Shown here piece by piece: positions 8,157 through 18,640 of a DNA stretch of 64,000 bases. Numbering within the stretch: the stretch's first letter is position 1; each line of letters opens with the position of its first letter. The notes under the pieces were generated by a model that was given only the letters and a program-made list of their open reading frames with translations, was not told the origin of the DNA and searched no databases. Made by a program: the position numbers and the translations under genes. This DNA comes from Aliiglaciecola sp. 3_MG-2023 (GTDB lineage: Bacteria; Pseudomonadota; Gammaproteobacteria; Enterobacterales; Alteromonadaceae): assembly GCF_030548205.1 (NCBI RefSeq), contig NZ_JAUORV010000006.1, positions 1-64,000 on the forward strand, written 5' to 3'.

Positions 8157-9317
8157 GTGACAGATACTTCTGATAATCAACAAGTGTTAGATGGAGGCGC
8201 TAATCTAAAAACTCCAACGGCGATGAAATCATTGCAGTGGTTGTTAATTCTAGCGGTCTTTTACACTTTATATTTTGCCCAATCTTTACTAATCCCCATT
8301 GTCTTTACAGTGCTTACGGCTTTGCTACTGAGCCCTTTGGTAAACTTTTTTAAAAAACTACATATTCCTCGTCCTATTTCTGCAATTGTATTATTAGTGA
8401 TGTTAGTGGCACCTTTTAGCTTCCTAGGTTCACAACTAGCTGAACCTGCGCAAAGGTGGGCTCAGCTAGTACCAAAACTCTCAGTTCAGTTAAGCGAACA
8501 GATAGACAGTATGAATGAAGCATTTTCTAAACATGAAACCCTGGCTAAAAAGCAGGCGGATGAAAGTAAGGAAGGTAGCGGTTTTAGCTTTTTTGACTGG
8601 TTTAAAAGTGAGACACCTAAACCTACAACAGACCTTGAGCAAAGTGTTGTAAAAGAACATATAAAACAAGGCGGTATCGAGATGCTGTTGTCTGTTTTGG
8701 GAGCAACGCCTACATTTATAGGTCAATTATTGGCAAGCCTAATATTGATTTTGTTTTTACTTATTTTTGGTCCGTCTTTATTTTCTGTTTTCATCAATGA
8801 TTTCCCTATCGTCAAAAACAAAAAACGAACCGTATATTTGGTTACAAAAATTCAGCAAACTTTGTCTCAATATATTGTGACTATTAGTATTATCAATTCG
8901 GCATTAGGCCTGTCTACTGCAGCTATTCTATATTTTTTAGGGGTACAAGACGCGTTATTGTGGGGGGCTTTAGTCGCGCTGCTTAACTTTGTACCTTACG
9001 TGGGCTCTGTTATTAGTTTAGTTATTTTATGTTTGGCAGGTACAGTTCAATATGGTTTTGAATTGGTTGCGTTAATGCCAAGTGGGGTCTTCCTCACTCT
9101 AAATATTATTGAATCGCAATTCATTACCCCAGCGGTTCTTGGACGTAATATGCAAGTAAACCCTCTGGTGATTATATTATGGCTACTCACGCTGGGATGG
9201 TTATGGGGAATATTAGGTGTGTTATTAGCAGTCCCCATTTTGGTGTGCATTAAACTGACAATTGCACAAATCGGAATTTTGCCCCACTGGTTAAAATTAA
9301 TAGAGGCAAAAGGTTAA
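8157..9317 (+). CDS. AI-2E family transporter (PerM-like membrane protein)
   Basis: An inner-membrane protein of 386 residues of the AI-2E/UPF0118 (PerM/TqsA-like) family. The start is GTG at 8157 after taaggt. Hydrophobic segments are near residues 28-50, 53-70 and 78-98, followed by a soluble charged region (about 100-190) and a C-terminal cluster of about five segments. Typical family sequence is LLWGALVALLNFVPYVGSVIS, and then ITPAVLGRNMQVNPLVIILWLLTLGWLWGILGVLLAVPILV. The physiological substrate of most family members is not settled, and exporters of autoinducer, ions or osmolytes have been proposed. The soluble insertion with Lys/Glu-rich sequence (about 120-165) is longer than in E. 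coli PerM. No operon partner is obvious. Confidence 0.85.
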   Translation: MTDTSDNQQVLDGGANLKTPTAMKSLQWLLILAVFYTLYFAQSLLIPIVFTVLTALLLSPLVNFFKKLHIPRPISAIVLLVMLVAPFSFLGSQLAEPAQRWAQLVPKLSVQLSEQIDSMNEAFSKHETLAKKQADESKEGSGFSFFDWFKSETPKPTTDLEQSVVKEHIKQGGIEMLLSVLGATPTFIGQLLASLILILFLLIFGPSLFSVFINDFPIVKNKKRTVYLVTKIQQTLSQYIVTISIINSALGLSTAAILYFLGVQDALLWGALVALLNFVPYVGSVISLVILCLAGTVQYGFELVALMPSGVFLTLNIIESQFITPAVLGRNMQVNPLVIILWLLTLGWLWGILGVLLAVPILVCIKLTIAQIGILPHWLKLIEAKG

Positions 9318-9459
9318 AATTCAACCGTTTATCCCCTAGTAAGTTGTTCAAGCAAAAAACTTACATACTTATTTCTAATTTTTATAAGACTTTAGGGGGA
9401 GTCTGCTTTGATATTCTTGTATACCAGCAAATGAATGTGTAGAGTTGCGGTTGGATTGA

Positions 9460-10128
<669 letters not shown>

Positions 10129-10165
10129 TCCCGCACTGGAAACTGTAGTAAAATAGTTTAGACTT

Positions 10166-10192
10166 AAAGCCCACAATATTGTGGGCTTTTTT
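10166..10192 (+). terminator. Intrinsic terminator after adk
   Basis: A palindromic stem, aaagcccacaa with ttgtgggcttt, and a run of T directly after. It lies 37 bases after the adk stop. Confidence 0.92.
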
Positions 10193-10207
10193 AATTTAGG
10201 AAAGGAT

Positions 10208-10594
10208 ATGAGTACACCAATTACCGCGTTTTATGCTGGTCTATTAGGGATCACATTTTTTTATCTTTCTATTTTGGTTATTCAACAACGTCGCGGTCGT
10301 AAGGTGAGTTTAGGGGATGGTGGTGACAGTCATTTTTTAGGTATTATCAGAGCACATGGCAATTTCGCTGAATATGTTCCATTAATACTTATTTTGCTCT
10401 TAGTCGCTGAGCTTAACCAGGCCCATCATCTTATATTGCACAGTATCGGAACCTTGTTGTTGTTAGGGCGAATCATCCATGCTTATGGCCTACGACATCA
10501 CGTGGGTGTGAGCTGGCAACGATTGTGGGGAATGCTAATGACTTTTGCAGCGCTTGTTGGTGCATCTGTATTGAATATTTTAACCTTGTATTAG
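10208..10594 (+). CDS. MAPEG family membrane protein (YecN-like)
   Basis: A 128-residue inner-membrane protein of the MAPEG superfamily (relatives of glutathione-dependent enzymes of eicosanoid metabolism). The start chosen is ATG at 10208 after taggaaagg. The ORF stays open to 10181, but that region lies in the adk terminator. Four hydrophobic segments are seen, starting with TAFYAGLLGITFFYLSILVI. The family hallmark is the loop LGDGGDSHFLGIIRAHGNFAEYVPLILILLL, including the conserved RxHxNxxE. The C-terminal HIIxxYG-like region (RIIHAYGLRHH) also fits. The bacterial function is not defined. Confidence 0.9.
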   Translation: MSTPITAFYAGLLGITFFYLSILVIQQRRGRKVSLGDGGDSHFLGIIRAHGNFAEYVPLILILLLVAELNQAHHLILHSIGTLLLLGRIIHAYGLRHHVGVSWQRLWGMLMTFAALVGASVLNILTLY

Positions 10595-10631
10595 TCGATT
10601 TTAAATTATTTAAACGTAGTATAGCTCATAA

Positions 10632-10657
10632 AAAACGGCGTCCAAAGACGCCGTTTT
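10632..10657. terminator. Bidirectional terminator between MAPEG gene and ibpA
   Basis: An 11-bp perfect stem, aaaacggcgtc with gacgccgtttt, around a 4-base loop, with A-rich sequence on one side and T-rich on the other. It lies between convergent genes and can serve both. Confidence 0.92.
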
Positions 10658-10679
10658 AATTTTTTCAATTGAAAACTAA

Positions 10680-11132
10680 CTATTCAGATTTATTTTCGAT
10701 ATAGCTGTTTTCTTTACTGCCTATTTCAATTTTTCTAGGCTTTTTCGCTTCCGGAATTACGCGTTCAAGCTCGATATGCAACAGACCATTTTGCATATCC
10801 GCGGATAGTACTTTCACATGATCTCCAAGCTGGAATTTTCTTTCAAAGTTTCGCTCTGAAATACCCTTGTGAAGGAACTTACGATCGCTTTCTTTTCCTG
10901 GAAGTGTACCTGAGACTTTTAAGGTATTTTCCTGAGTCTCAATGGTAATATTTTCTTGGGAAAATCCTGCCACTGCCATAGTAATTCGATACTTGTCTTC
11001 TTCTAACAACTCGATATTGTATGGCGGATAGGTTGTTTGTTTTTCACTTTGTGAAGCAGCATCAATCATAGATGCTAAGTGATCAAAACCGATAAAAGAA
11101 CGATAAAGTGGTGATAAGTCGATGTTACGCAT
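10680..11132 (-). CDS. ibpA: Small heat-shock protein, IbpA/IbpB type (Hsp20)
   Basis: An ATP-independent holdase that binds aggregating proteins under heat stress. The start chosen is ATG at 11132 (MRNIDLSPLYRSFIGFD), which matches the IbpA N terminus and follows gagga by 8 bases, giving 150 residues. A reading from 11249 would translate the regulatory leader and is rejected. The alpha-crystallin domain covers about residues 40-130, with PPYNIELLEEDKYRITMAVAGF, GISERNFERKFQL and NGLLHIELERVIPEAKKPRKIEI. The upstream region carries a sigma-32-like promoter and a structured leader (separate entries), so expression is probably controlled by heat at both the transcriptional and translational levels. 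Confidence 0.96.
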   Translation of the reverse strand: MRNIDLSPLYRSFIGFDHLASMIDAASQSEKQTTYPPYNIELLEEDKYRITMAVAGFSQENITIETQENTLKVSGTLPGKESDRKFLHKGISERNFERKFQLGDHVKVLSADMQNGLLHIELERVIPEAKKPRKIEIGSKENSYIENKSE

Positions 11133-11228
11133 AGTCATATCCTCGCTATTAAGCAATATGTTAAATTTTAAATTGTGCCCCGAATCTTCGGCGGCGGTAT
11201 TAGTTGTCGACCCTTTCGGCGCCGACAA
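11133..11228 (-). promoter_or_regulatory. Candidate ROSE-like RNA thermometer in the ibpA leader
   Basis: The leader of about 95 nt folds into consecutive hairpins: gttgtcg with cgacaac (11203-11229), then ccgaa with ttcgg, and a final hairpin in which atattgct faces agcgaggatat, hiding the ribosome binding site gagga. A TTGCT box paired against the binding site is the signature of ROSE elements, which control ibpA translation in gammaproteobacteria. The fold was done by eye only. Confidence 0.65.
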
Positions 11229-11230
11229 CT

Positions 11231-11261
11231 TAAATATGTGGTGGAGCAATAGATTTTCAAT
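11231..11261 (-). promoter_or_regulatory. Probable sigma-32 promoter of ibpA
   Basis: Read on the minus strand, ATTGAAA (-35; consensus CTTGAAA) is followed after about 13 bases by CCACATATTTA (-10; consensus CCCCATnT). Start of transcription would fall near 11226, at the beginning of the structured leader. Confidence 0.6.
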
Positions 11262-11310
11262 AGGAAAAATTTAAAAAAATTAAAAATAATTTATAACTAT
11301 CTGATTTTTA

Positions 11311-11955
11311 TCAATTTAAATCTATAAGATTTCTATTGGCTTTCGGTAGGTAATAGTTGTCTTTATCCAAAGAAGCGATCACCTTTGTCGCTTTCCCTTG
11401 TAATTCTTGAGCACTTACGAAACCAAAATAGCGAGAATCACGACTGTTATTTCGATTGTCACCCATTACAAAATAGTAGCCTTGCGGAATTTCCATATTA
11501 GCAAAACTGTCTTTACTGTGCGGAACAGATTCAAATTGCACTAAATGATTAACGCCTAATAAATCCTCAGTGTAGAAGTGACTTTGTCGTGCCTTTGCAT
11601 ATTGAATTCGTTGCCCGTTAATTATTAATTGATTGTTGAGCATTGAAATTTGATCACCCGGCAATCCAACAATGCGTTTAACCAATCTTTCTTGGGCTGC
11701 AATCGAGTTAATGGTAACGATATCTCCTCGTTCGGGAGAACCTGTTTGTACCAAAGGGATATCGGTAAAAGGTAACTCTATGCGATAGGCCATCTTATTG
11801 ACTAAAATGCGATCACCGACTTCTATTGTGGGTAACATTGATCCAGAAGGAACATGATACCAGTCAGCTAAACTACTTCTTGATGCGAACATTAAGCAAA
11901 TAAACAAAATAAAGCCCCAGTTCTCTTTGCATAGGTTAATTATTGTTTGTTTCAT
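11311..11955 (-). CDS. lepB: Signal peptidase I
   Basis: Cleaves signal peptides from exported proteins at the outer face of the inner membrane. Start ATG 11955 follows aggag by 7 bases, giving 214 residues, shorter than E. coli LepB (324). There is one membrane segment (about residues 12-30) and then the catalytic serine in VPSGSMLPTIEVGDRI. The catalytic lysine lies in RLVKRIVGLPGD, and the conserved box E is GDNRNNSRDSRYFG. The short form with one transmembrane segment and no large insertion suggests an extra LepB paralogue. The main lepB, usually found next to lepA, is not here. It is a single gene between ibpA and the racemase. Confidence 0.92.
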   Translation of the reverse strand: MKQTIINLCKENWGFILFICLMFASRSSLADWYHVPSGSMLPTIEVGDRILVNKMAYRIELPFTDIPLVQTGSPERGDIVTINSIAAQERLVKRIVGLPGDQISMLNNQLIINGQRIQYAKARQSHFYTEDLLGVNHLVQFESVPHSKDSFANMEIPQGYYFVMGDNRNNSRDSRYFGFVSAQELQGKATKVIASLDKDNYYLPKANRNLIDLN

Positions 11956-12056
11956 CACAACGCTCCTAATTTAACTATCGTTATTAAGGTTTTAGGTTAG
12001 TTATTTGATACCTGAAGCAAGCAAGATTCAAACTTAGATTGTAATGATTTGTGTCA

Positions 12057-12764
12057 TTAGCTCTGTAAGCTATTTTTCAAGGCAAAATCTACCGCGGCTA
12101 ATGCATGAATGTCCGTGGTGTTATACAGCGGAATATTTGTATCCATTTGACTAATTAACAGTGCAATTTCAGTACAGCCAAGAATCACTGCTTGAGCACC
12201 TCGTTGATGTAAGTTAGCCATAATGTTTAAATAGTGATTTCGTGATGAAGTTTTGATTTTCCCTAAGCACAACTCCTCATAAATCACTCGGTGCACTATT
12301 TCTCTTTCTGATTGTTCAGGAATTAAAACTTCGATTGCGAATTTGTCCTCTAATCTTTGCCGGTAAAACTCTTGTTCCATGGTGAAGCGGGTGCCAAGTA
12401 ACCCAACTTTTTGAATCTCATCTGCTACTAAGGATTTTGCCGTTGCATCAGCAATATGGAGTAAGGGGATAGATGTTGCTTGTTGCACTATATCGGCGAC
12501 TTTATGCATGGTATTGGTACAAATCACCACACATTCAGCACCTGCTTTTTCTAAACCTTGGGCAGCCTCAGCTAAAATTTCAGCTAATTCTGGCCATCTA
12601 TGTTGATGCTGCAATTGTTCAATTTGTGCAAAATCGACGCTGTGTAAAATGATTTTAGCGGAATGTAATCCACCTAAACGCTGTTTAATTTGTCGGTTGA
12701 TACTTTGATAATAACTGACGGTAGATTCCCAACTCATACCGCCTATTAAGCCGATTGTGCGCAT
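12057..12764 (-). CDS. Aspartate/glutamate racemase family protein
   Basis: A 235-residue cytosolic protein of the Asp/Glu racemase superfamily (YgeA-like broad-specificity amino-acid racemases). The start MRTIGLIGGMSWEST is the family N terminus. The two catalytic cysteines lie in VICTNTMHKVAD and LGCTEIALLI, so a two-base, PLP-independent racemase is expected. It starts 9 bases after the SIMPL gene on the same strand, so the two are probably one transcript. The substrate cannot be told from sequence. D-amino acids for cell wall or signalling are possible. Confidence 0.9.
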   Translation of the reverse strand: MRTIGLIGGMSWESTVSYYQSINRQIKQRLGGLHSAKIILHSVDFAQIEQLQHQHRWPELAEILAEAAQGLEKAGAECVVICTNTMHKVADIVQQATSIPLLHIADATAKSLVADEIQKVGLLGTRFTMEQEFYRQRLEDKFAIEVLIPEQSEREIVHRVIYEELCLGKIKTSSRNHYLNIMANLHQRGAQAVILGCTEIALLISQMDTNIPLYNTTDIHALAAVDFALKNSLQS

Positions 12765-12773
12765 TAATATTTC

Positions 12774-13487
12774 CTAGTCAATTAAGTAATATTCTATGGT
12801 GGATACCACTCTAACTTGTTTGATATAGGGAGTGTTGCTGTCTCTATCCGAAATACTAAATTGTCCTTGTCGAGCTTGTTTTATTTTACCTAATTGACTG
12901 TTGCTATCGGCGGCAAATTTTTCAGCGACTTCACGGGCTTTTTGGGTGGCATCTTCAATCATTTGAGGTTTTATTTGATTTAAACCCGAATATAAAAACT
13001 GGGTTCGATTCTCATAACTGTTACCATTGAGTACTAAGCCTCGTTTGCCTAACTCCAATAATTTGGTTTGAGCTTGCAATACTGAATCGATTTTTTCACT
13101 ATAAACAGTGAAAGTTTGAGTGGCAGTAAAACGAATGTCATTTGCATTGTAATTTCCGTAATTTTGCGCTTTTTTATCATTAATTGTCGGAGTTGAAGCG
13201 CTTATTTCATCTTCGGAAAAATCATTTTCTAACAAAAACTGCTCGACGACTTGTTGTTGACTTTCCAGTTGCTGATACAAACCAGCAAGATCATCGCTTA
13301 TCACACTGTATTGAATGGGCCAGATGGCTGTATCGGCAGGCACTTCATGTTCGGATAGGCCTTTTACCGTAATTGTTCGTTCAAATGCGCGAAAACGTTC
13401 TACGGACTGCTGTAGAAAGTATCCTAGGACAGCAGTGCTAATGATTAAGGCTGCGCCAATGATTAAACTGAAACGAGAAGATTGCAT
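12774..13487 (-). CDS. SIMPL domain (DUF541) protein
   Basis: A 237-residue envelope protein with one N-terminal hydrophobic segment (about residues 8-25), either a signal anchor or an uncleaved signal peptide, and then a SIMPL/DUF541 domain. Typical features are the start of the domain RTITVKGLSEHEVPADTAIW and the later AKSS-like helix region (ATQKAREVAEKFAADSNSQLGKI). Family members (such as E. coli YggE) are linked to oxidative-stress tolerance, but the biochemical role is unclear. It is the first gene of a two-gene unit with the racemase, and its start follows aaggac. Confidence 0.85.
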   Translation of the reverse strand: MQSSRFSLIIGAALIISTAVLGYFLQQSVERFRAFERTITVKGLSEHEVPADTAIWPIQYSVISDDLAGLYQQLESQQQVVEQFLLENDFSEDEISASTPTINDKKAQNYGNYNANDIRFTATQTFTVYSEKIDSVLQAQTKLLELGKRGLVLNGNSYENRTQFLYSGLNQIKPQMIEDATQKAREVAEKFAADSNSQLGKIKQARQGQFSISDRDSNTPYIKQVRVVSTIEYYLID

Positions 13488-13639
13488 AGTGTAAGCGTCC
13501 TTTCATTTTAACAAGTTTTTTAGGAATGAAGTGATTAGTCTAGCAAGAAGTAAGTAAAATAACCTGACCTTTAGGACGGTTCTTTATTGAAAGAAACACA
13601 GGATTGAAAGAAATACAGGTTGTTGTGATATTAAATCAG

Positions 13640-13670
13640 TTTGGCTTGGCATTCACAACGCCAAGCCAAA
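13640..13670 (-). terminator. Probable terminator at the end of the his operon
   Basis: An 11-bp perfect stem, tttggcttggc with gccaagccaaa, around a 9-base loop lies just past the hisIE stop. The T-rich side is on the plus strand, so on the minus strand it may act as a weak or protective 3' hairpin. Confidence 0.6.
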
Positions 13671-13678
13671 TCATTTAT

Positions 13679-14302
13679 TTATTTTTTATTATGACGAGAT
13701 TTTAGTACATCCACCACATCGCTTAGGGAAAGATCTGAAGCCTGCAATAAAACAATTAGATGGTAGAGTAGGTCTGCAGATTCATTTTTCAACTCTTCCA
13801 AGTCTTTAACGGTGGCAGCTAGGGCTGTTTCAACCCCTTCTTCACCCACTTTTTGCGCAATGCGTTTAATACCTTTGCTATACAAACTTGCGGTATAACT
13901 AGAATCAGGATCTGCTGTTTTTCTCGCAGCTAAAATAGTTTCAAGTTCGGCGATAAAGGTAAAATCAGCGTCTGTACTGGATGCCCAACAGGATTCAGTG
14001 CCTAAATGACAAGTAGGTCCATTTGGTTTTACTAAGGCTAAGATTGAGTCTTTGTCACAATCGGCCGTTAGTTCAACTAAATCAAGGGTATGACCGGAGG
14101 TTTCACCTTTGGTCCACAAACGCTGTTTAGAACGACTATAAAAAGTGACGTGACCACTATCTAAGGTTGTCATAATTGCCGCTTGATCCATATAGCCTTG
14201 CATTAACACTTTACCACTTATGGCGTTTTGCACGATACAAGGGATTAATCCCTGCATTTTATCCCAACCTAGTTGGTCTATTGTTTGTCGATTGATAATC
14301 AT
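13679..14302 (-). CDS. hisI: Bifunctional phosphoribosyl-AMP cyclohydrolase / phosphoribosyl-ATP pyrophosphatase
   Basis: Carries out steps 2 and 3 of histidine synthesis (often named hisIE). The start chosen is ATG at 14302 ([25 protein letters not shown]), giving 207 residues as in other gammaproteobacteria. A longer reading from 14350 would overlap hisF. The cyclohydrolase domain (about 1-110) has [20 protein letters not shown] and the metal-binding DCDKDS and CHLGTESCW. The pyrophosphatase domain (about 115-207) has [21 protein letters not shown] and [13 protein letters not shown]. Last gene of the operon. Confidence 0.97.
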   Translation of the reverse strand: MIINRQTIDQLGWDKMQGLIPCIVQNAISGKVLMQGYMDQAAIMTTLDSGHVTFYSRSKQRLWTKGETSGHTLDLVELTADCDKDSILALVKPNGPTCHLGTESCWASSTDADFTFIAELETILAARKTADPDSSYTASLYSKGIKRIAQKVGEEGVETALAATVKDLEELKNESADLLYHLIVLLQASDLSLSDVVDVLKSRHNKK

Positions 14303-14330
14303 GGAATTCTCTGTTTTATCCGTTTTACTC

Positions 14331-15125
14331 TTAGGATGTTGTGGGCACAAAGTCTTCGCGAATTACCACGCCTTGTGCTCGTAAAAAATCTTTCAACTCC
14401 GGAATGGGAATTATCCCCTTATGGAATACTGATGCAGCCAGTGCGCCATCCACATCGGCTTGTTTGAAAACATCGTAAAAATGGTGCTTTTCACCTGCAC
14501 CACCAGATGCAATTAAAGGCACTGTGCAGGCATCACGAACAAGTCTTAGTTGAGCGATATCGTAACCTTGGCGGACACCGTCTTGGTTCATACAATTGAG
14601 AACAATTTCACCTGCGCCACGTTGCTGTACTTCTTTAACCCAATCAACGGTGAGTCGGCCAGTGTTTTGGGTCCGTTTTTCGTCACCAGTAAATTGATAC
14701 ACTTCGAATTGCTGGCTTTGCTTATTGAAATAACTATCAATGCCGATAACCACACATTGTTGTCCGTAGGTATCATGTAATCGGGTGATCAACTCTGGGT
14801 CGGCTAGGGCTGGAGAGTTAACCGATATTTTATCTGCTCCCATTTCTAAAATTCGGCCAGCATCTTCAACAGACTTAATGCCGCCAGCAACACAAAATGG
14901 GATATCTATGACTTGCGCTATTCGGCTTACCCAGCTTTTGTCGACTACCCGTTGATCGCTAGAAGCAGTGATATCGTAAAATACCAACTCGTCAGCGCCT
15001 TGCTGGGCATATTGTTCGGCTAAAGGAACGATGTCACCGATGATTTCGTGATTGCGAAACTTAACCCCTTTGACAACCTTGCCATCTCGAACATCCAAAC
15101 AGGGAATTATTCTCCTTGCCAACAT
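14331..15125 (-). CDS. hisF: Imidazole glycerol phosphate synthase, cyclase subunit
   Basis: A TIM-barrel subunit that, with HisH, closes the imidazole ring to IGP and AICAR. At 264 residues it is slightly longer than the usual 257. The N terminus [20 protein letters not shown] carries the catalytic Asp of CLDV. The second catalytic Asp is in VVIGIDSYF, and the phosphate-binding loops [10 protein letters not shown] and [12 protein letters not shown] are intact. It overlaps the end of hisA by 19 bases. Confidence 0.97.
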   Translation of the reverse strand: MLARRIIPCLDVRDGKVVKGVKFRNHEIIGDIVPLAEQYAQQGADELVFYDITASSDQRVVDKSWVSRIAQVIDIPFCVAGGIKSVEDAGRILEMGADKISVNSPALADPELITRLHDTYGQQCVVIGIDSYFNKQSQQFEVYQFTGDEKRTQNTGRLTVDWVKEVQQRGAGEIVLNCMNQDGVRQGYDIAQLRLVRDACTVPLIASGGAGEKHHFYDVFKQADVDGALAASVFHKGIIPIPELKDFLRAQGVVIREDFVPTTS

Positions 15126-15844
15126 TGGATAGCCTCCTCAAGGGTAAACTTACCTTCTAATAGAGCGCGTCCTAAAATGACCCCATCTACATGGCTGGGT
15201 TTTAATGCTTCAATATCTGCCAGGGAACCGATACCACCGGATGCCTGCCAAACGACATTTGGAAAACGCTGTTTCATTTCTGTATAAAGCTGATGGTTAG
15301 CGCCTTGTAAGGTGCCATCTCTACTGATGTCAGTACATAACACGTGTTTAGCGCCGACACTTAAAAAATCATCAAGCAATCCTTCAAGGGCTACTCCAGA
15401 GCTTTCCTGCCAACCATGGGTAGCAATATATTTGTTGCCGTTTTCGTCAATATTCACATCCAAGGCTAGGACAATGGATTCAGATCCGTATTTAGTCACC
15501 CATTGTTTTACGGTCTGCGGCTGTTTGACGGCTAATGAGCCAATCACAATACGTTTAACACCGATTTCCAAAAGCTGCGCTACATCTGCTTCAGAGCGAA
15601 TTCCGCCACCGGCTTGAAACTGCATACGTTGGGTATCTACCATACGTTTAATCAATTCAAGTTGACGTTTGTTGGTATCTTTAGCTCCGGTTAAATCTAC
15701 AATATGCAACCATTTAGCGCCTTGATCCGCGTAGTTATGTACTACTTCCACTGGGTCAAGTTTATATTGGGTTTTTTGGTCATAATCGCCTTGATATAAA
15801 CGTACAACCGCACCGTCAATTAAATCTATTGCTGGAATAATCAT
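15107..15844 (-). CDS. hisA: ProFAR isomerase (phosphoribosylformimino-5-aminoimidazole carboxamide ribotide isomerase)
   Basis: A 245-residue TIM barrel performing the Amadori rearrangement of ProFAR to PRFAR. It begins [21 protein letters not shown], with the catalytic Asp in AIDL. The opposing Asp is in ALDVNID, and the phosphate-binding glycines are in [12 protein letters not shown] and [11 protein letters not shown]. Its start overlaps the hisH stop by 4 bases and its 3' end overlaps hisF by 19, so translation is probably coupled. Confidence 0.97.
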   Translation of the reverse strand: MIIPAIDLIDGAVVRLYQGDYDQKTQYKLDPVEVVHNYADQGAKWLHIVDLTGAKDTNKRQLELIKRMVDTQRMQFQAGGGIRSEADVAQLLEIGVKRIVIGSLAVKQPQTVKQWVTKYGSESIVLALDVNIDENGNKYIATHGWQESSGVALEGLLDDFLSVGAKHVLCTDISRDGTLQGANHQLYTEMKQRFPNVVWQASGGIGSLADIEALKPSHVDGVILGRALLEGKFTLEEAIQCWQGE

Positions 15845-16470
15845 AAGTTTAAAAAGTTCTCCAGTAGGGTTGCTCCGGCATCTCCAGAACGTTCAGGGTG
15901 AAATTGCACACCATAAAAATTGTCTCTGTGAATGGCTGCAGAAAAAGGCATGTCATATTGGCTGGACGCCAACGTATGGGAATACACTTCGACCGCAAAA
16001 CTATGTACAAAATAGAAATAGGTTCCTTGTGGGATCCCTTTAAATAACGAAGTTTGTTCAACGGCTTCAACCGTATTCCACCCCATGTGTGGTAAACGTA
16101 AATCACCTACTTGCATACGCTTCACTTGACCGGGTATTAAATTCAAACAGGGGGTATTGCCAAGATCACTTTGATGGGCTTTTTCTTGGGAGTCGGTCAC
16201 CATTAATTGCATGCCCAAACATACCCCTAACACAGGTTGAGCTAAAGATTGAATACAACTGGCTAGCTGCTTTTTTTCAATACTTTCCATTGCTGAATTA
16301 GCACTGCCTACGCCTGGTAAAATTAGTTTGTCAGCGGCACAAATAACCTTTGGATCATCAGATACGGTTACATTTTGCGTCAACCTTTGCAGAGCAAATT
16401 TCACCGACGAAATATTTGCGCAACCAGTATTAATAATCACCGTGTGTTGAGAAGAACTTAGCACAGACAT
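15841..16470 (-). CDS. hisH: Imidazole glycerol phosphate synthase, glutaminase subunit
   Basis: A class I glutamine amidotransferase that supplies ammonia to HisF. The 209 residues contain the nucleophile in [10 protein letters not shown], the catalytic His and Glu in [12 protein letters not shown], and the oxyanion-strand region [11 protein letters not shown]. It starts 2 bases after the hisB stop. Confidence 0.97.
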   Translation of the reverse strand: MSVLSSSQHTVIINTGCANISSVKFALQRLTQNVTVSDDPKVICAADKLILPGVGSANSAMESIEKKQLASCIQSLAQPVLGVCLGMQLMVTDSQEKAHQSDLGNTPCLNLIPGQVKRMQVGDLRLPHMGWNTVEAVEQTSLFKGIPQGTYFYFVHSFAVEVYSHTLASSQYDMPFSAAIHRDNFYGVQFHPERSGDAGATLLENFLNL

Positions 16471-16472
16471 GC

Positions 16473-17543
16473 TTATAGTGCTCCTTTACTGCTGGGTAAG
16501 GTATCCCCTTGTTTGGTAATCGCTTGACGTAACGCTCGCCCGAAGACTTTAAACAGGCTTTCTACCTGATGATGGGCATTACCTTCAGTGGTTGACAAGT
16601 GTAGGGATAATCCCATTGCCTGGGCTATGGAATAGAAAAAGTGCGGTACCATTTCTGTTGCCATTTCACCAACAGAGTCGCGGCTAAATTCGGCCTCAAA
16701 CTTTAAGTGAGGTCGGTTAGAAATATCCATGATACATTCTGCACGGCATTCGTCCATAGGCAAAGCAAACCCGAAACGACCGATGCCACGCTTGTCTCCT
16801 AGCGCTTTTTTAATCGCTTCACCCAGAGCTAGTGCAGTGTCTTCAACACTGTGGTGATCATCAATGTGCAAATCACCATTAACAGATAAACGCAGCTCAA
16901 AACCACCGTGAGTCGATATTTGGTCTAGCATATGGTCAAAAAAGCCGATACCTGTTTCGATAGTAGATTTAGCGCTACTGTCTAAATCAACAAACACGTT
17001 AATTTGAGTCTCGGACGTATTACGGGTTACCGTTGCTGTTCTGCTTGAACTAAGTATGGCTTTTTGGATTGCCAGCCAATCATTGGTTTCACGGTTATAC
17101 AGCTGAGATTTTAACCCCATGTTATCTGCTAACCCGATGTCGGTTTGACGATCGCCAATCACCAAAGAACGCGTAAAGTCGACTTTTCCTTGCTGAAGAT
17201 ACTCTTTTACCAACCCCAACTTGGGCTTGCGGCAACTGCATTGCTGTTCTTCGAAGTGAGGACAAATTAACACATCATCAAATTTCACCCCTTGTGAGGA
17301 AAAAATATCCATCATCATATTATGTGGGGCATCGAAATCGGCTTGGGGAAATGAATCTGTCCCTAAACCATCTTGATTCGACACCATTACTAAATGGTAA
17401 CCTGCATGCTGCAGTTTCAATAGTACGGGAATGACATTGGGTTCAAATACTAATTTGTCTAAACGATCGAGTTGCTTATCAATAGGTGGCTCTTCTACTA
17501 AGGTGCCGTCTCTATCTATAAATAAAATCGGTAAGGCGCTCAT
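16473..17543 (-). CDS. hisB: Bifunctional histidinol-phosphatase / imidazoleglycerol-phosphate dehydratase
   Basis: Steps 6 and 8 of histidine synthesis in one 356-residue protein, the arrangement typical of enterobacteria and their relatives. The N-terminal HAD phosphatase has [13 protein letters not shown] and the zinc-binding [15 protein letters not shown] loop. The C-terminal dehydratase (about 165-356) has [16 protein letters not shown], the metal ligands in [16 protein letters not shown], and HHFYSIAQ-like and [15 protein letters not shown] segments. It overlaps the hisC stop by 4 bases. Confidence 0.97.
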   Translation of the reverse strand: MSALPILFIDRDGTLVEEPPIDKQLDRLDKLVFEPNVIPVLLKLQHAGYHLVMVSNQDGLGTDSFPQADFDAPHNMMMDIFSSQGVKFDDVLICPHFEEQQCSCRKPKLGLVKEYLQQGKVDFTRSLVIGDRQTDIGLADNMGLKSQLYNRETNDWLAIQKAILSSSRTATVTRNTSETQINVFVDLDSSAKSTIETGIGFFDHMLDQISTHGGFELRLSVNGDLHIDDHHSVEDTALALGEAIKKALGDKRGIGRFGFALPMDECRAECIMDISNRPHLKFEAEFSRDSVGEMATEMVPHFFYSIAQAMGLSLHLSTTEGNAHHQVESLFKVFGRALRQAITKQGDTLPSSKGAL

Positions 17544-18640
17544 TGGGCCGATTCCTGTTGTTTAAAAAATGAAAAGATTAAATCCATTAGCTGTTGATTT
17601 TGTTCAGCAGTCCCTACTGTTATACGCAGGCAGTTTTGCAGATTTATTTGCTTAGATTGATCGCGAATCAAAATATGATTATCCACTAAATACTGCATCA
17701 GTTGCTGTTTTTGTTTACACCGAAACAAAATAAAATTGGCTTTATCATCACCAACTAATTCAACATCTGAGATGGTAGTTAATTGTTGTTTTAATATGCT
17801 TCTTTGGGCGTTTAACTCAGTGACCTGATATTGCATCCTATCGATACCTGAAGCCTTAAGCGCTTGGCTAGCGATTTGCGCAACGGGCTCTGGAATCGGG
17901 TAGGGGGCAATTACTTTTAACAAAGCTTGTATCACTGCCGGAGCAGCCAAGGTAAAACCGCATCGTATTCCAGCTAAGGCAAAGGCTTTAGAAAGCGTGC
18001 GTAAAATAACTAAATTTGGGTAAGTTGCTAACTGATCCGCCCAACTGCTCTGCCAATCAAACTCGATGTAAGCTTCATCAACAACCACTAAAGCTGAATC
18101 AGCAAAATGCTCAACAACCTGTTGCAATTGACTTGAATCAACAGTGGTTCCAGTGGGGTTGTTTGGTGAACAGATGAACACCAATTTCACTTTGTCTTTG
18201 TATGCACAAATACTTGGCACATCTAGACTAAAGTCATGGTTTAGCGGAGCTTTATGTACACCTACATTAAATGTCTCTGCACTGATTGCATACATTCCAT
18301 ATGTTGGAGGACAAATCAAAATAGCGTCTTTTGCTGGCGTACAAAATGCTCTAATCAGCAATTCAATACCTTCGTCAGCTCCTCGACTAACTAAGGTGTT
18401 TTCTGGGGCAACTCCGGAGTAGGCTGCATAAGAATTGATTACTGCGGTAGGTTGGCAGTCTGGATAGCGATTAAAACGCTCACTTTCGATGTCATATTCA
18501 TTAGCATAGGGAGATTCGTTAGCATTTAACCAAGTTTGTTGAGTTTCACCCGTACCAGCAGCAAAGAGTCGGCGAGCGGATTCATAAGGTTTTAAGCTTT
18601 TTACGTTATCGCATAATAGCTTTTCCACTAAATTGCTCAT
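17540..18640 (-). CDS. hisC: Histidinol-phosphate aminotransferase
   Basis: A PLP enzyme of fold type I transferring an amino group from glutamate to imidazole acetol phosphate. The 366 residues show the substrate-binding [10 protein letters not shown]-like segment, [10 protein letters not shown], the PLP-contacting [10 protein letters not shown], and the Schiff-base lysine in [15 protein letters not shown]. Its start overlaps the hisD stop by 4 bases and its stop overlaps the hisB start by 4. Confidence 0.97.
   Translation of the reverse strand: MSNLVEKLLCDNVKSLKPYESARRLFAAGTGETQQTWLNANESPYANEYDIESERFNRYPDCQPTAVINSYAAYSGVAPENTLVSRGADEGIELLIRAFCTPAKDAILICPPTYGMYAISAETFNVGVHKAPLNHDFSLDVPSICAYKDKVKLVFICSPNNPTGTTVDSSQLQQVVEHFADSALVVVDEAYIEFDWQSSWADQLATYPNLVILRTLSKAFALAGIRCGFTLAAPAVIQALLKVIAPYPIPEPVAQIASQALKASGIDRMQYQVTELNAQRSILKQQLTTISDVELVGDDKANFILFRCKQKQQLMQYLVDNHILIRDQSKQINLQNCLRITVGTAEQNQQLMDLIFSFFKQQESAQ

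Noticed and set aside
11133-11249. N-terminal extension of ibpA
   Set aside because: The region is the structured leader with promoter and thermometer. IbpA orthologues start at MRN.
14303-14350. Upstream start for hisI that would overlap hisF
   Set aside because: The 207-residue form from 14302 matches the family. The extension is polar and unrelated.
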